Positions 27,950 through 34,748 of a stretch of DNA of 64,000 nucleotides are shown piece after piece. The DNA is from Truepera radiovictrix DSM 17093. Its GTDB lineage: Bacteria; Deinococcota; Deinococci; Deinococcales; Trueperaceae. How positions within the stretch are numbered: position 1 is the stretch's first letter; the number at the start of each line of letters is the position of its first letter. The stretch is from contig NC_014221.1 in assembly GCF_000092425.1 (NCBI RefSeq), forward strand, positions 873,001-937,000, given 5' to 3'. Position numbers and translations under genes: made by a program. The notes beneath the pieces are model-generated. The model saw only the letters and a program-made list of their open reading frames with translations, was not told the origin of the DNA and ran no database searches.

Positions 27950-29625
27950 TGGCGCCGATCCGCCGCCTGCCCCCCGAGGTGGTGCGCGAGATCGCCGCCG
28001 GCGAGGTCGTCACCGCGCCCGCGGACGTCCTCAAAGAGCTCCTGGAGAACGCCCTCGACGCCGGCGCCACGCGCCTCGAGGTGGCCCTGGATGGGGGCGG
28101 CACCGAGCGCGTCGCCGTGCGCGACAACGGCGCCGGCATCCCCGCAGCGGAGCTGCCGCGCGCGGTCGAAGCGCACAGCACCTCGAAGCTCTCGGGGGAG
28201 GACGCCGGGGCCGCTTTGCGCGCGCTCTGCACCCTGGGGTTTCGGGGGGAGGGGCTCTACGCCATCCGCCACGCCGCGCGGCTCTGCTTGACGAGCCGCC
28301 CCGCAGCGCAGCTCGGTGGCGCCTCGTTGGAGGCCTTTGGCGACGAGGTCGCGCTCCGCACCCACCCCGCCCCGCAGGGGACGCTCGCGGTGGTGACCGA
28401 CCTCTTCGCGCGGCTTCCGGCGCGCCGCGCCGCGCTGGGGTCGGCGAGCGCCGAAAGCCGGCGCGCGCTCGCGCTCCTGTCGCGCTACCTCCTGCACCAC
28501 CCGCACCTGCACGTCAGCCTCGAGCAAGACGGTGAGACCCGTTGGCGCTACGCCGGGGGCGGGTTTCGCGAGGCCGTCAAGTTCCTCTGGGGAGCGGTGA
28601 CGGCCAACCGCCTGCTCGGCGTCGCCGCCGAAGGGGAGGGGTACGCGCTCGCGGGGCTCCTCTCGCGCCCCGAGCTCTCCCGCCCGCGGCGCGACCGCCT
28701 GCTGCTAGCCGTCAACGGGCGCCCGGTCGAGTGGGACGAGGAGCTCCTCAAAGCCGTCACCCACGCCTACCGCGAGCTGCTCCGCGCCGGGCACTTCCCC
28801 GTCGGCGTCCTCAACCTCACCGTGCCCCCCGAGCAGGTGCTGGTCAACACCGCGCCCGACAAGAGCCGCGTGCGCTTTTTGGCGCCCGAAGCGCTCGCCG
28901 CGTTTTTGCGCGAGGCCGTGCGGGCGACCCTAGGCGCCAACCCCTTGGCGCCGAGCCTGCCGGAGCTGCAGGCGCCGCCGGCGCTCTTCGCGGCGCCGCG
29001 CCACCGCTTCCCGGCGCTGCGCTACCTCGGGGTCTACCGCGAGCTCTACCTGCTCGCCGAGGGCGAGGGGCAGCTCTGGGTCGTCGACCAGCACGCGGCC
29101 CACGAGCGGGTGCTCTTCGAGGAGCTGGAGCGCCGCTACCGCCAAGAGCCCCCCGTCGAGCTCCCCGCCCCCGAGCTGCTGCCCCTCTCACCGGAGGAGG
29201 AGGCGACCTACGCGGCGCGCCGCGAGGCGCTCCGCGCCGCCGGGCTCGAGCTCGAGCCCTTCGGCGGCGGCCGCTACCGCGTGCGGCGCGTACCCGCCTT
29301 TTTGCTCGGCCACCCCGAGCTGCTCCCCGGCGTCGTCAGCGGCGCCCTCGGCCGCCGCGGGGCCGACGAGGCGTGGCGCGCGGTCCTCGCGCGGCTCGCC
29401 TGCTTGCCCGCGATCAAAGCGGGGCGCACCCTAAAGGACCCGCAGGCGCTGCTCGACGCGCTCGCGCGCTGCGAGACGCCCTGGGCTTGCCCCCACGGCC
29501 GCCCGACGGCGCTGGTTTTAAGCGAGCTCGAGCTCGCGCGCCGCTTCGGTCGGCGGGGGGTGCGGGCGGTGCCCGCGGCGCCCCCTGACACCCCCGAGGT
29601 GCCGCTGGCGCTGCAGCCAGAGTAG
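27949..29625 (+). CDS. mutL: DNA mismatch repair endonuclease MutL
   Basis: 558 residues. GHKL ATPase motifs ELLENALDAGAT, VRDNGAGI and GFRGEGLYAI occupy the N-terminal half. The C-terminal half keeps the metal-dependent nicking motif DQHAAHERVLFEE (near 381-393) and CPHGRPT, so it belongs to the endonuclease class found in bacteria lacking MutH. A proline/alanine-poor short linker joins the halves. Start overlaps the mutS stop. Confidence 0.97.
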   Translation: MAPIRRLPPEVVREIAAGEVVTAPADVLKELLENALDAGATRLEVALDGGGTERVAVRDNGAGIPAAELPRAVEAHSTSKLSGEDAGAALRALCTLGFRGEGLYAIRHAARLCLTSRPAAQLGGASLEAFGDEVALRTHPAPQGTLAVVTDLFARLPARRAALGSASAESRRALALLSRYLLHHPHLHVSLEQDGETRWRYAGGGFREAVKFLWGAVTANRLLGVAAEGEGYALAGLLSRPELSRPRRDRLLLAVNGRPVEWDEELLKAVTHAYRELLRAGHFPVGVLNLTVPPEQVLVNTAPDKSRVRFLAPEALAAFLREAVRATLGANPLAPSLPELQAPPALFAAPRHRFPALRYLGVYRELYLLAEGEGQLWVVDQHAAHERVLFEELERRYRQEPPVELPAPELLPLSPEEEATYAARREALRAAGLELEPFGGGRYRVRRVPAFLLGHPELLPGVVSGALGRRGADEAWRAVLARLACLPAIKAGRTLKDPQALLDALARCETPWACPHGRPTALVLSELELARRFGRRGVRAVPAAPPDTPEVPLALQPE

Positions 29626-29684
29626 GGCCGGGCGATGCCAGGTTTTTCGCAGCTCGCACCCCGCCCCCATAGGATAGTAGAGGG

Positions 29685-29729
29685 GTGCCGCGACCCCGCT
29701 ACCGCCTCGCCGCGCGAGAACCCCGATGA
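29685..29729 (+). CDS. Possible 14-codon leader ORF of the pseudo-receiver gene
   Basis: GTG at 29685 opens a 14-codon basic peptide (VPRPRYRLAAREPR) whose TGA overlaps the downstream ATG (ATGA at 29726-29729). TAGGAT (29670-29675) lies 9 nt before the GTG. The arrangement repeats that seen at rsmD, but the box spacing is weaker. Confidence 0.25.
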   Translation: MPRPRYRLAAREPR

Positions 29730-30550
29730 ACGTCCTTGTGGTGACGGCCGACGACCCTCAGGCGCGAGCGCTCTGGGCGCGCTTTTACAAACGCCTGCTC
29801 GGCGATCTCGTCTTCCGGCACGCGAGCAGCGTCCCCGAAGCGCTCGCGCAGATGCGCGCCGAGCTCCCCGACGTCGTGGTGAGCGCTCGGGAGACCGGCG
29901 GCGTCGGGGCGCTCGAGGTGTTGCAGCGCGTGCGGGGGGAGACCAAACTCCGCGAGGTGCCCCTCATCCTGCTCGATGAGGCGCTCTTAGGCCGCCTGTC
30001 GCCCTCGCGCCTCGAGGCGATCCTCGCCGCCGACGCCCACCCCGCCGACGTGCTCGAGGCGGCCTTTACGCTGCTCATTACCAACGGCCGCTTTCGCGAG
30101 GCGGCGCGCGCCCCCCACGCGCCCAGCGACGCCGGCCACCCCTCACGCGGCTGCGCCTTAGCGCGGCGCCACTACGCCCCGCGCGGCCGCGAGGTCAAGG
30201 TGAGCGGCACGCTCGAGGTGATGTCGCTCTTTGACCTCGTCTTGTCGCTGACGCAAAAGCGCAACTCGGGGCGCCTCTACCTGCTGCTAGCGGGCGTCGA
30301 GGCACTTTTGGTCTTTCAGCAGGGGCGCTTCGTCCACGCCGAATACGAACAGGAGACGGGCGAAACGGCCCTGCTGCACATCTTTTTGGAGGCCGAGCGC
30401 CACCCCGAGGCGGAGTTTTTCTTCGAACCCTCTCCCCCGTTGCCGCAGGAGGGGATGACGCTCCACGCACCCGTGCAGGAGCTGCTCCTCAAGGTCGCCG
30501 TGGCCCTCGACCACCGGCGTAACGTCGCCGCTCCAGGGGTGCAAACGTAG
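29726..30550 (+). CDS. Pseudo-receiver plus DUF4388 (PATAN) protein
   Basis: 274 residues. Residues 1-120 have the receiver fold pattern (MNVLVVTADDPQAR, LPDVVVSARETGG, LREVPLILLDE), but serine replaces the phosphorylated aspartate in VVVSA, and the conserved lysine is not clear. Residues about 158-265 match DUF4388/PATAN (SGTLEVMSLFDLVLSLTQKRNSGRLYLL and FQQGRFVHAEYEQETGETALLHI), a module common in signalling proteins of Deinococci and Myxobacteria. Likely a phosphorylation-independent adaptor in the cytoplasm. Between the two is a variable basic linker. Confidence 0.75.
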   Translation: MNVLVVTADDPQARALWARFYKRLLGDLVFRHASSVPEALAQMRAELPDVVVSARETGGVGALEVLQRVRGETKLREVPLILLDEALLGRLSPSRLEAILAADAHPADVLEAAFTLLITNGRFREAARAPHAPSDAGHPSRGCALARRHYAPRGREVKVSGTLEVMSLFDLVLSLTQKRNSGRLYLLLAGVEALLVFQQGRFVHAEYEQETGETALLHIFLEAERHPEAEFFFEPSPPLPQEGMTLHAPVQELLLKVAVALDHRRNVAAPGVQT

Positions 30551-30576
30551 CTCCCGTAAGCTAGATGGCGCTGCGA

Positions 30577-30614
30577 TAGACTAAAGACGCTCCCTTGACG
30601 GGCAGCGTCAAGGG
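30577..30614 (+). promoter_or_regulatory. Promoter box and hairpin before the YihY gene
   Basis: TAGACT (30577-30582) is followed by a perfect 9-bp inverted repeat CCCTTGACG (30592-30600) / CGTCAAGGG (30606-30614) with a 5-nt loop and no T tract. If TAGACT is the -10 element the hairpin forms the very start of the transcript. Confidence 0.4.
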
Positions 30615-30697
30615 GCCTACTTGCAGCCTAGAGCGCGTGAGCAAAGCCGCTGTGCCTTCACGCCGCGCTCTTGGCGTCTCGCTGAAGGAGACGTTCT

Positions 30698-31561
30698 GTG
30701 GACGTGTTGCGTATCTTTAGCCGCGCTGCGATGGTCTGGTCGTCGCACAACGCACCCCGCTTGGGGGCGGCGCTGGCTTTTTACACCGTGCTGTCGCTTG
30801 CACCGCTCCTTTTCGTCGCGGTCGGGATGACGAGCGTCTTTCTGAGCCAAGCGGAGGTGCAAGCGGGGATCATCGCCCAAGTCAGCCGCGCGGTCGGCGA
30901 GGAAAACGCTGCGATCATCGCGGTGCTCGAGTTGCTCTTTCGCAACATCTTCGACGCCTACGCTCGGCCGACGACCGGGGTGCTCGCCTCGCTCGGCGGT
31001 TTTGCGGGGGTGCTCTTCGGCGCTTCGCTCGTGCTCCTCGAGCTGCGCGCGTCCTTAAACACCATCTGGGGGATCCAGGCGGAGGTCGCCTCGAAACGCG
31101 AGGGCGTGTTGCGCTTTCTGAAAAACCGCGTTATCTCGGTGCTGATGGTTTTCGGCCTCGGCTTTTCGCTGCTCGTGCTCGTTGTGCTCAACACCTACCT
31201 CAGCGCGTCGGCGGCGCTTTTGCAGGGCCGGGTGCCGGTGGTGATGCTGCAACGCCTCGAGACGACCCTCAGCCTGGGCCTCATCTTCGCCTTTTTCCTC
31301 TTTGTCTTTAAAGTGCTGCCTTCTGCCAAGGTGCAGTGGCGCGAGGTGTGGCTAGGGGCGCTGGTGAGCACCCTGCTCTTCGCCTTCGGGCGCTACCTCA
31401 TCGGGGCGTACCTCGCCAACAGCGCCCTGAGCAGCGCCTACGGGGCGGCGGGGTCGTTCGTGCTGGTCTTGCTGTTTGTCTTCTACTCCGCGCAGATCCT
31501 CTTTTTCGGCGCGGCCTTGTGCCGCGCGCAGCGCGAGCGGGCGCGCGTCTACCCGGCTTAG
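30698..31561 (+). CDS. YihY/BrkB-family membrane protein
   Basis: 287 residues with six membrane segments. Family marks: NAPRLGAALAFYTVLSLAPLLF at the start, GFAGVLFGASLVLLELRASLNTIWGI in the middle and ANSALSSAYGAAGSFVLVLLFVFYSAQILFFGAAL near the end. The GTG is preceded by AAGGAG. The TAG stop overlaps the stop of the convergent minus-strand gene. Function of this family is not established (once called ribonuclease BN in error). Confidence 0.9.
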   Translation: MDVLRIFSRAAMVWSSHNAPRLGAALAFYTVLSLAPLLFVAVGMTSVFLSQAEVQAGIIAQVSRAVGEENAAIIAVLELLFRNIFDAYARPTTGVLASLGGFAGVLFGASLVLLELRASLNTIWGIQAEVASKREGVLRFLKNRVISVLMVFGLGFSLLVLVVLNTYLSASAALLQGRVPVVMLQRLETTLSLGLIFAFFLFVFKVLPSAKVQWREVWLGALVSTLLFAFGRYLIGAYLANSALSSAYGAAGSFVLVLLFVFYSAQILFFGAALCRAQRERARVYPA

Positions 31562-31899
31562 GGGCGCCAGTTCAGGCGGCTCCAGCCGACGAGGTCGTCG
31601 ACGAGTTGATGGCTCGCGAGGTTGAGGGCCACCGCGCCGGGGTCGCGCCCGTGCTGCGCGCGGTAGACCGCCTGCAGGTGCACCTTGACGCGCTCCCGAA
31701 ACGGCTCGAGCCCCAGCACCTCGCCCCCTTGGCGCTCGTCGTCGCCCGCCCAGCGCGCCTCGAAACCGCCGCGGTCGCCGAGCCCCAAGCCGCGACGCGA
31801 GAGCGTCACCGCACATACGCCCAAGGGGGTGCGCACGAGGTAGTGCTCGGCAGCACCCGCCTGCGCGCCGCTAGGGGTGTCGTCGGGGGGACGCTCCAC
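31558..31899 (-). CDS. Hypothetical protein
   Basis: 113 residues, soluble. It contains LVRTPLGVCAVTLSRRGLGLGDRGGFEARW and a C-terminal helix NLASHQLVDDLVGWSRLNWRP. The GTG lies 5 nt after TAACCT (complement of 31905-31910), consistent with a leaderless message. Its stop overlaps that of the convergent YihY gene. I do not recognise it. Confidence 0.6.
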   Translation of the reverse strand: MERPPDDTPSGAQAGAAEHYLVRTPLGVCAVTLSRRGLGLGDRGGFEARWAGDDERQGGEVLGLEPFRERVKVHLQAVYRAQHGRDPGAVALNLASHQLVDDLVGWSRLNWRP

Positions 31900-31936
31900 A
31901 CCCTAGGTTAGCACCGGTAGAACCTCGCGCGTACGC

Positions 31937-32010
31937 TACACTAACGGTGAGCTAAGCGCCCTCCACGTTTTAGCACCCAGTCAGGACGCCCCGAGAGGAC
32001 GGGGGCGTCC
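31937..32010 (+). promoter_or_regulatory. Promoter box and leader hairpin of deoC
   Basis: TACACT (31937-31942) is a likely -10. About 40 nt downstream is a 9-bp stem, GGACGCCCC (31984-31992) with GGGGCGTCC (32002-32010), and then GAGGAG before the deoC ATG. The hairpin has no T tract and may act on translation or stability. Confidence 0.35.
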
Positions 32011-32029
32011 GCGCGAGCGAGGAGACCCC

Positions 32030-33052
32030 ATGACGGTTCAAGAGACCCCACAAGCAACCCCGAACGGTACGCCGGACGCTGCCTCCTACCCTGCCTTTCA
32101 CCCCACCCACGGGGTTCGCAACCCCGGCACGGCGCTCGAGCTCGACTGGGTGCGCGGCGCCCAGGTCAACCGGAGCGCCGTCGAGCGCCGCGTCGCCACG
32201 CTCCCCGGGCGCCGCACCGTGAAAAACGTTCACCAGGCCGCGTGGCTCCTCAAAGCGGTGAGCTGCATCGACCTCACCACCCTCGCCGGCGACGACACGC
32301 CGGGCCGCGTGCGGCGCCTCTGCGCCAAAGCGCGCCGCCCCGTGCGCGAGGACCTCCTAGAGGCGCTCGGGATGACGGGGCTTACCGTCGGCGCGGTCTG
32401 CGTCTACCCCACGATGGTGCCCCACGCGGTGCGCGCGCTCTCCGGCTCCGGCGTTCCCGTCGCGTCGGTCGCGACGGGTTTTCCGGCGGGGCTCACGCCC
32501 ATGCCCCAGCGCCTGGAGGAGATCCGCTACGCCGTCGCCGAGGGGGCGGCTGAGATCGACATCGTCGTGACGCGCGCGTTCGTGTTGACCGGGGACTGGG
32601 AAGCCTTGTACGACGAAGTCAGGACCTTCCGTGAGGCCTGCGGCGAGGCGCACCTCAAAGCCATTTTGGCAACGGGCGAGCTCGGCACTCTGCGCAACGT
32701 CTACAAGGCGTCCTTGGTCGCCATGATGGCCGGGGCGGACTTTATCAAGACCTCGACCGGCAAGGAGGCCGAGAACGCCACCCCGGAGGTGAGCCTGGTC
32801 ATGGTGCGCGCCATCCGCGACTACCTGGAGCGCACGGGCTACGAGGTCGGGTTTAAACCCGCCGGGGGCATCCGCACGGCCAAAGAGGCGCTCTTGTGGC
32901 TCTCGCTGACGAAAGAGGAGCTGGGGCGGGCGTGGCTCGAGCCCGGACGCTTCCGCTTCGGCGCGAGCAGCCTTTTGGGTGATATCGAACGGCAGCTCGA
33001 GCACTTCGTCACCGGGCGCTACTCGGCCGCGTACCGGCACCCGCTAGCGTGA
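32030..33052 (+). CDS. deoC: Deoxyribose-phosphate aldolase, long (animal-type) form
   Basis: 340 residues, much longer than the roughly 220-250 of common bacterial DeoC. It cleaves 2-deoxyribose 5-phosphate to acetaldehyde and glyceraldehyde 3-phosphate. The core GEAHLKAILATGELGTLRNVYKAS and ADFIKTSTGKEAENAT with the Schiff-base lysine, then VGFKPAGGIRTAKEAL and FGASSLLGDIERQ, resemble vertebrate DERA from memory more than short bacterial enzymes. ATG follows GAGGAG. The aldehyde dehydrogenase downstream could oxidise the acetaldehyde. A TA-like pair starts 10 nt after the stop. Confidence 0.93.
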   Translation: MTVQETPQATPNGTPDAASYPAFHPTHGVRNPGTALELDWVRGAQVNRSAVERRVATLPGRRTVKNVHQAAWLLKAVSCIDLTTLAGDDTPGRVRRLCAKARRPVREDLLEALGMTGLTVGAVCVYPTMVPHAVRALSGSGVPVASVATGFPAGLTPMPQRLEEIRYAVAEGAAEIDIVVTRAFVLTGDWEALYDEVRTFREACGEAHLKAILATGELGTLRNVYKASLVAMMAGADFIKTSTGKEAENATPEVSLVMVRAIRDYLERTGYEVGFKPAGGIRTAKEALLWLSLTKEELGRAWLEPGRFRFGASSLLGDIERQLEHFVTGRYSAAYRHPLA

Positions 33053-33062
33053 GGAGGCTGGC

Positions 33063-33317
33063 ATGACGGTAAAAGAGCGTGTGATGAGGCGTATTGAACA
33101 GCTGGATGAGGCGCAGTTAGAGCAGCTCGAACGCGGCTTGTTGGAGCAATGTGAACATCACGCGAACGCCATCACGCCGGAGTTGGCGGAGGAGTTTCAG
33201 CTGCTCGAGGAGCTCGCCGCTCCGATGAGCGAGCCTGACCGCCAAGCGTTTGAGGCGTCGGTGCGCCGCCGACCGCTCTTTGGCGGCAGAAGCTTGGACC
33301 TCGAGCCTGACGTTTGA
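33063..33317 (+). CDS. Putative antitoxin of a VapBC-like pair
   Basis: 84 residues, mostly acidic helices: ERVMRRIEQLDEAQLEQLERGLLEQ, then PELAEEFQLLEELAAPMSEPDRQAFEASVRRRP. No DNA-binding ribbon or AbrB motif is obvious, so the antitoxin class is not assigned. Strong ribosome binding site GAGGAGG before the ATG. Its TGA overlaps the ATG of the PIN-domain toxin (TGATG), the usual coupling of toxin-antitoxin pairs. Confidence 0.65.
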   Translation: MTVKERVMRRIEQLDEAQLEQLERGLLEQCEHHANAITPELAEEFQLLEELAAPMSEPDRQAFEASVRRRPLFGGRSLDLEPDV

Positions 33318-33715
33318 TGGTCACGCTCGATACCAACGTCGTCTCAGCGCTTATTACCGGCCACGAGGAGGTGGTCGCGCGGTGGAAGCAAGCGCGCCTG
33401 GCTGGCGCGCAGGTAAAGCTCAACGCCATCAGCTACTACGAGATGCGGCGGGGGTTGGTTCTGCCCCGCTTCGCACGCAAGTTCGCAGCTTTCGAGCGCT
33501 TGGTCAGCCTACAGGGCTTGTTGCTGCTCGACCGCCCTGCTTTGGATGTCGCCGCGAGCATCTATCAAGACCTCCGCAGTAGGGGTACCCTTTTGGAGGA
33601 CGCTGACATCTTGATTGCGGCTGTTGCCCTTGCGAACGGAGCGACCCTTGCCACCCGTAACCTCAAACACTTCTCCCGTATTGAGGGACTCAAGCTCGAG
33701 TCCTGGGAGGCGTAG
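33317..33715 (+). CDS. PIN-domain ribonuclease toxin, VapC-like
   Basis: 132 residues. The PIN active-site acids are in VTLDTNVVSALI (Asp 5), ISYYEMRRG (Glu) and LLEDADILIAAVAL (Asp), with ATRNLKHFSRIEGLKLESW at the end. VapC toxins cut tRNA or rRNA. The ATG overlaps the antitoxin stop. The acetyltransferase gene starts immediately after its TAG. No stress-specific promoter is visible, so it is probably read from the deoC transcript. Confidence 0.88.
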   Translation: MVTLDTNVVSALITGHEEVVARWKQARLAGAQVKLNAISYYEMRRGLVLPRFARKFAAFERLVSLQGLLLLDRPALDVAASIYQDLRSRGTLLEDADILIAAVALANGATLATRNLKHFSRIEGLKLESWEA

Positions 33716-34285
33716 GTGTTCGCCATGCGCATTGACGAAGGGCTCGAGCTGCGCCTTTTGGAGCAGCGGCACGCGAGGGCGCTCTACGACCTGACGACAG
33801 CCAACCGCGCCCACCTGCGCCCCTACTTGCCGTGGGTGGACAAGCTCGAGTCGGTGCGCGGGACGGAAGCCTTTATCAGGTCGGGGCTCGAGCAGTTCGC
33901 GCGCGGCGACGGCTTTCAAGCGGGTATCTACCACCGCGGGGCGCTCGCCGGGATGTGCGGCCTGCACTACATCCGCCCGGACACGCGCCGCACCGAGATC
34001 GGCTACTGGCTCGCCGAGGCGGCGCAGGGCCAGGGTATCGTGACGCGGGTCTGCGCGGGCCTCTGCGCGTACGCCTTTGAGGAATTGGGCCTTCACCGCG
34101 TCGAGATCCGCTGCCACCCCGGCAACGCCAGGAGCCGCGCCGTGCCCGAGCGCCTGGGGTTTACCGAGGAGGGCATTTTGCGCGGGGTCGACAAGCTCGC
34201 TTCGGGGTGGGCGGACTGGGTGGTCTACGGGCTTTTGGAGGACGAGTGGCGGGCCCGAAACGGGGCGGGCGCCGTTCTAGAATGA
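33716..34285 (+). CDS. GNAT acetyltransferase, RimJ/RimL type
   Basis: 189 residues. RimJ/RimL features: LEQRHARALYDLTTANRAHLRPYLPWVD, EIGYWLAEAAQGQGIVTRV (acetyl-CoA loop), LHRVEIRCHPGNARSRAVPERLGFTEEG and DWVVYGLLEDEW. It may acetylate ribosomal-protein or other N-termini or small molecules. GTG directly after the vapC stop has GGGAGG 5 nt before it; an in-frame ATG at 33725 is possible. Confidence 0.88.
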   Translation: MFAMRIDEGLELRLLEQRHARALYDLTTANRAHLRPYLPWVDKLESVRGTEAFIRSGLEQFARGDGFQAGIYHRGALAGMCGLHYIRPDTRRTEIGYWLAEAAQGQGIVTRVCAGLCAYAFEELGLHRVEIRCHPGNARSRAVPERLGFTEEGILRGVDKLASGWADWVVYGLLEDEWRARNGAGAVLE

Positions 34286-34408
34286 GCGCACGGCGGGTTA
34301 GGTGGTCGGGGAGGTCGCGGTGGAGGTCAGAAAAGCGTTCGGCACAGTTGGCGGGGGCGGCCTCGAGGGGTTGCTCGCCATGCGCGGTGAGGTGCGGGAC
34401 TGAGCCAC

Positions 34409-34748
34409 CTGGACACGATCCGTGTCGTGCCGCTCTGCACGCTCGAGGCAACGCGTGGGGACGTAGAGGCGTTTTTGCGCAGCCAACCCCTTGACCGCTT
34501 GACGGTAAGCCGCTGGGTGGATGCGCGTCTGCGCGCGCGACGCGCTGATGAGGCGGTTCGGTGAGCACGTGGAGACCACCTCTTGCACGTGTGTCCCGAC
34601 GTTTGCCGACGCCGACCTTGCGGCGACCCTCCTCCTTGCCGCCATTGACAACGCGCGACGTCCCCTCGACACGCTCGGCAAAACCCCTCTTCGCGCCGCG
34701 CAGGCGCTCGGCGTCGCCGCGAGCGATGCCGGGATAGGAGCCCCATGA
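34409..34748 (+). pseudogene. Possible decayed reading frame between the acetyltransferase and aldehyde dehydrogenase genes
   Basis: The 459 nt from 34286 to 34744 contain no intact recognisable gene. A protein-like frame runs 34409-34563 (VVPLCTLEATRGDVEAFLRS and onward) without a good start, and a second frame, open from ATG 34521 to TGA 34748 (75 codons, including ADADLAATLLLAAIDNARRP), continues after a shift of frame. The last TGA overlaps the aldehyde dehydrogenase ATG (ATGA). This looks like a frameshifted remnant or a small coupled gene starting at 34521. I do not recognise a family. Confidence 0.3.
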
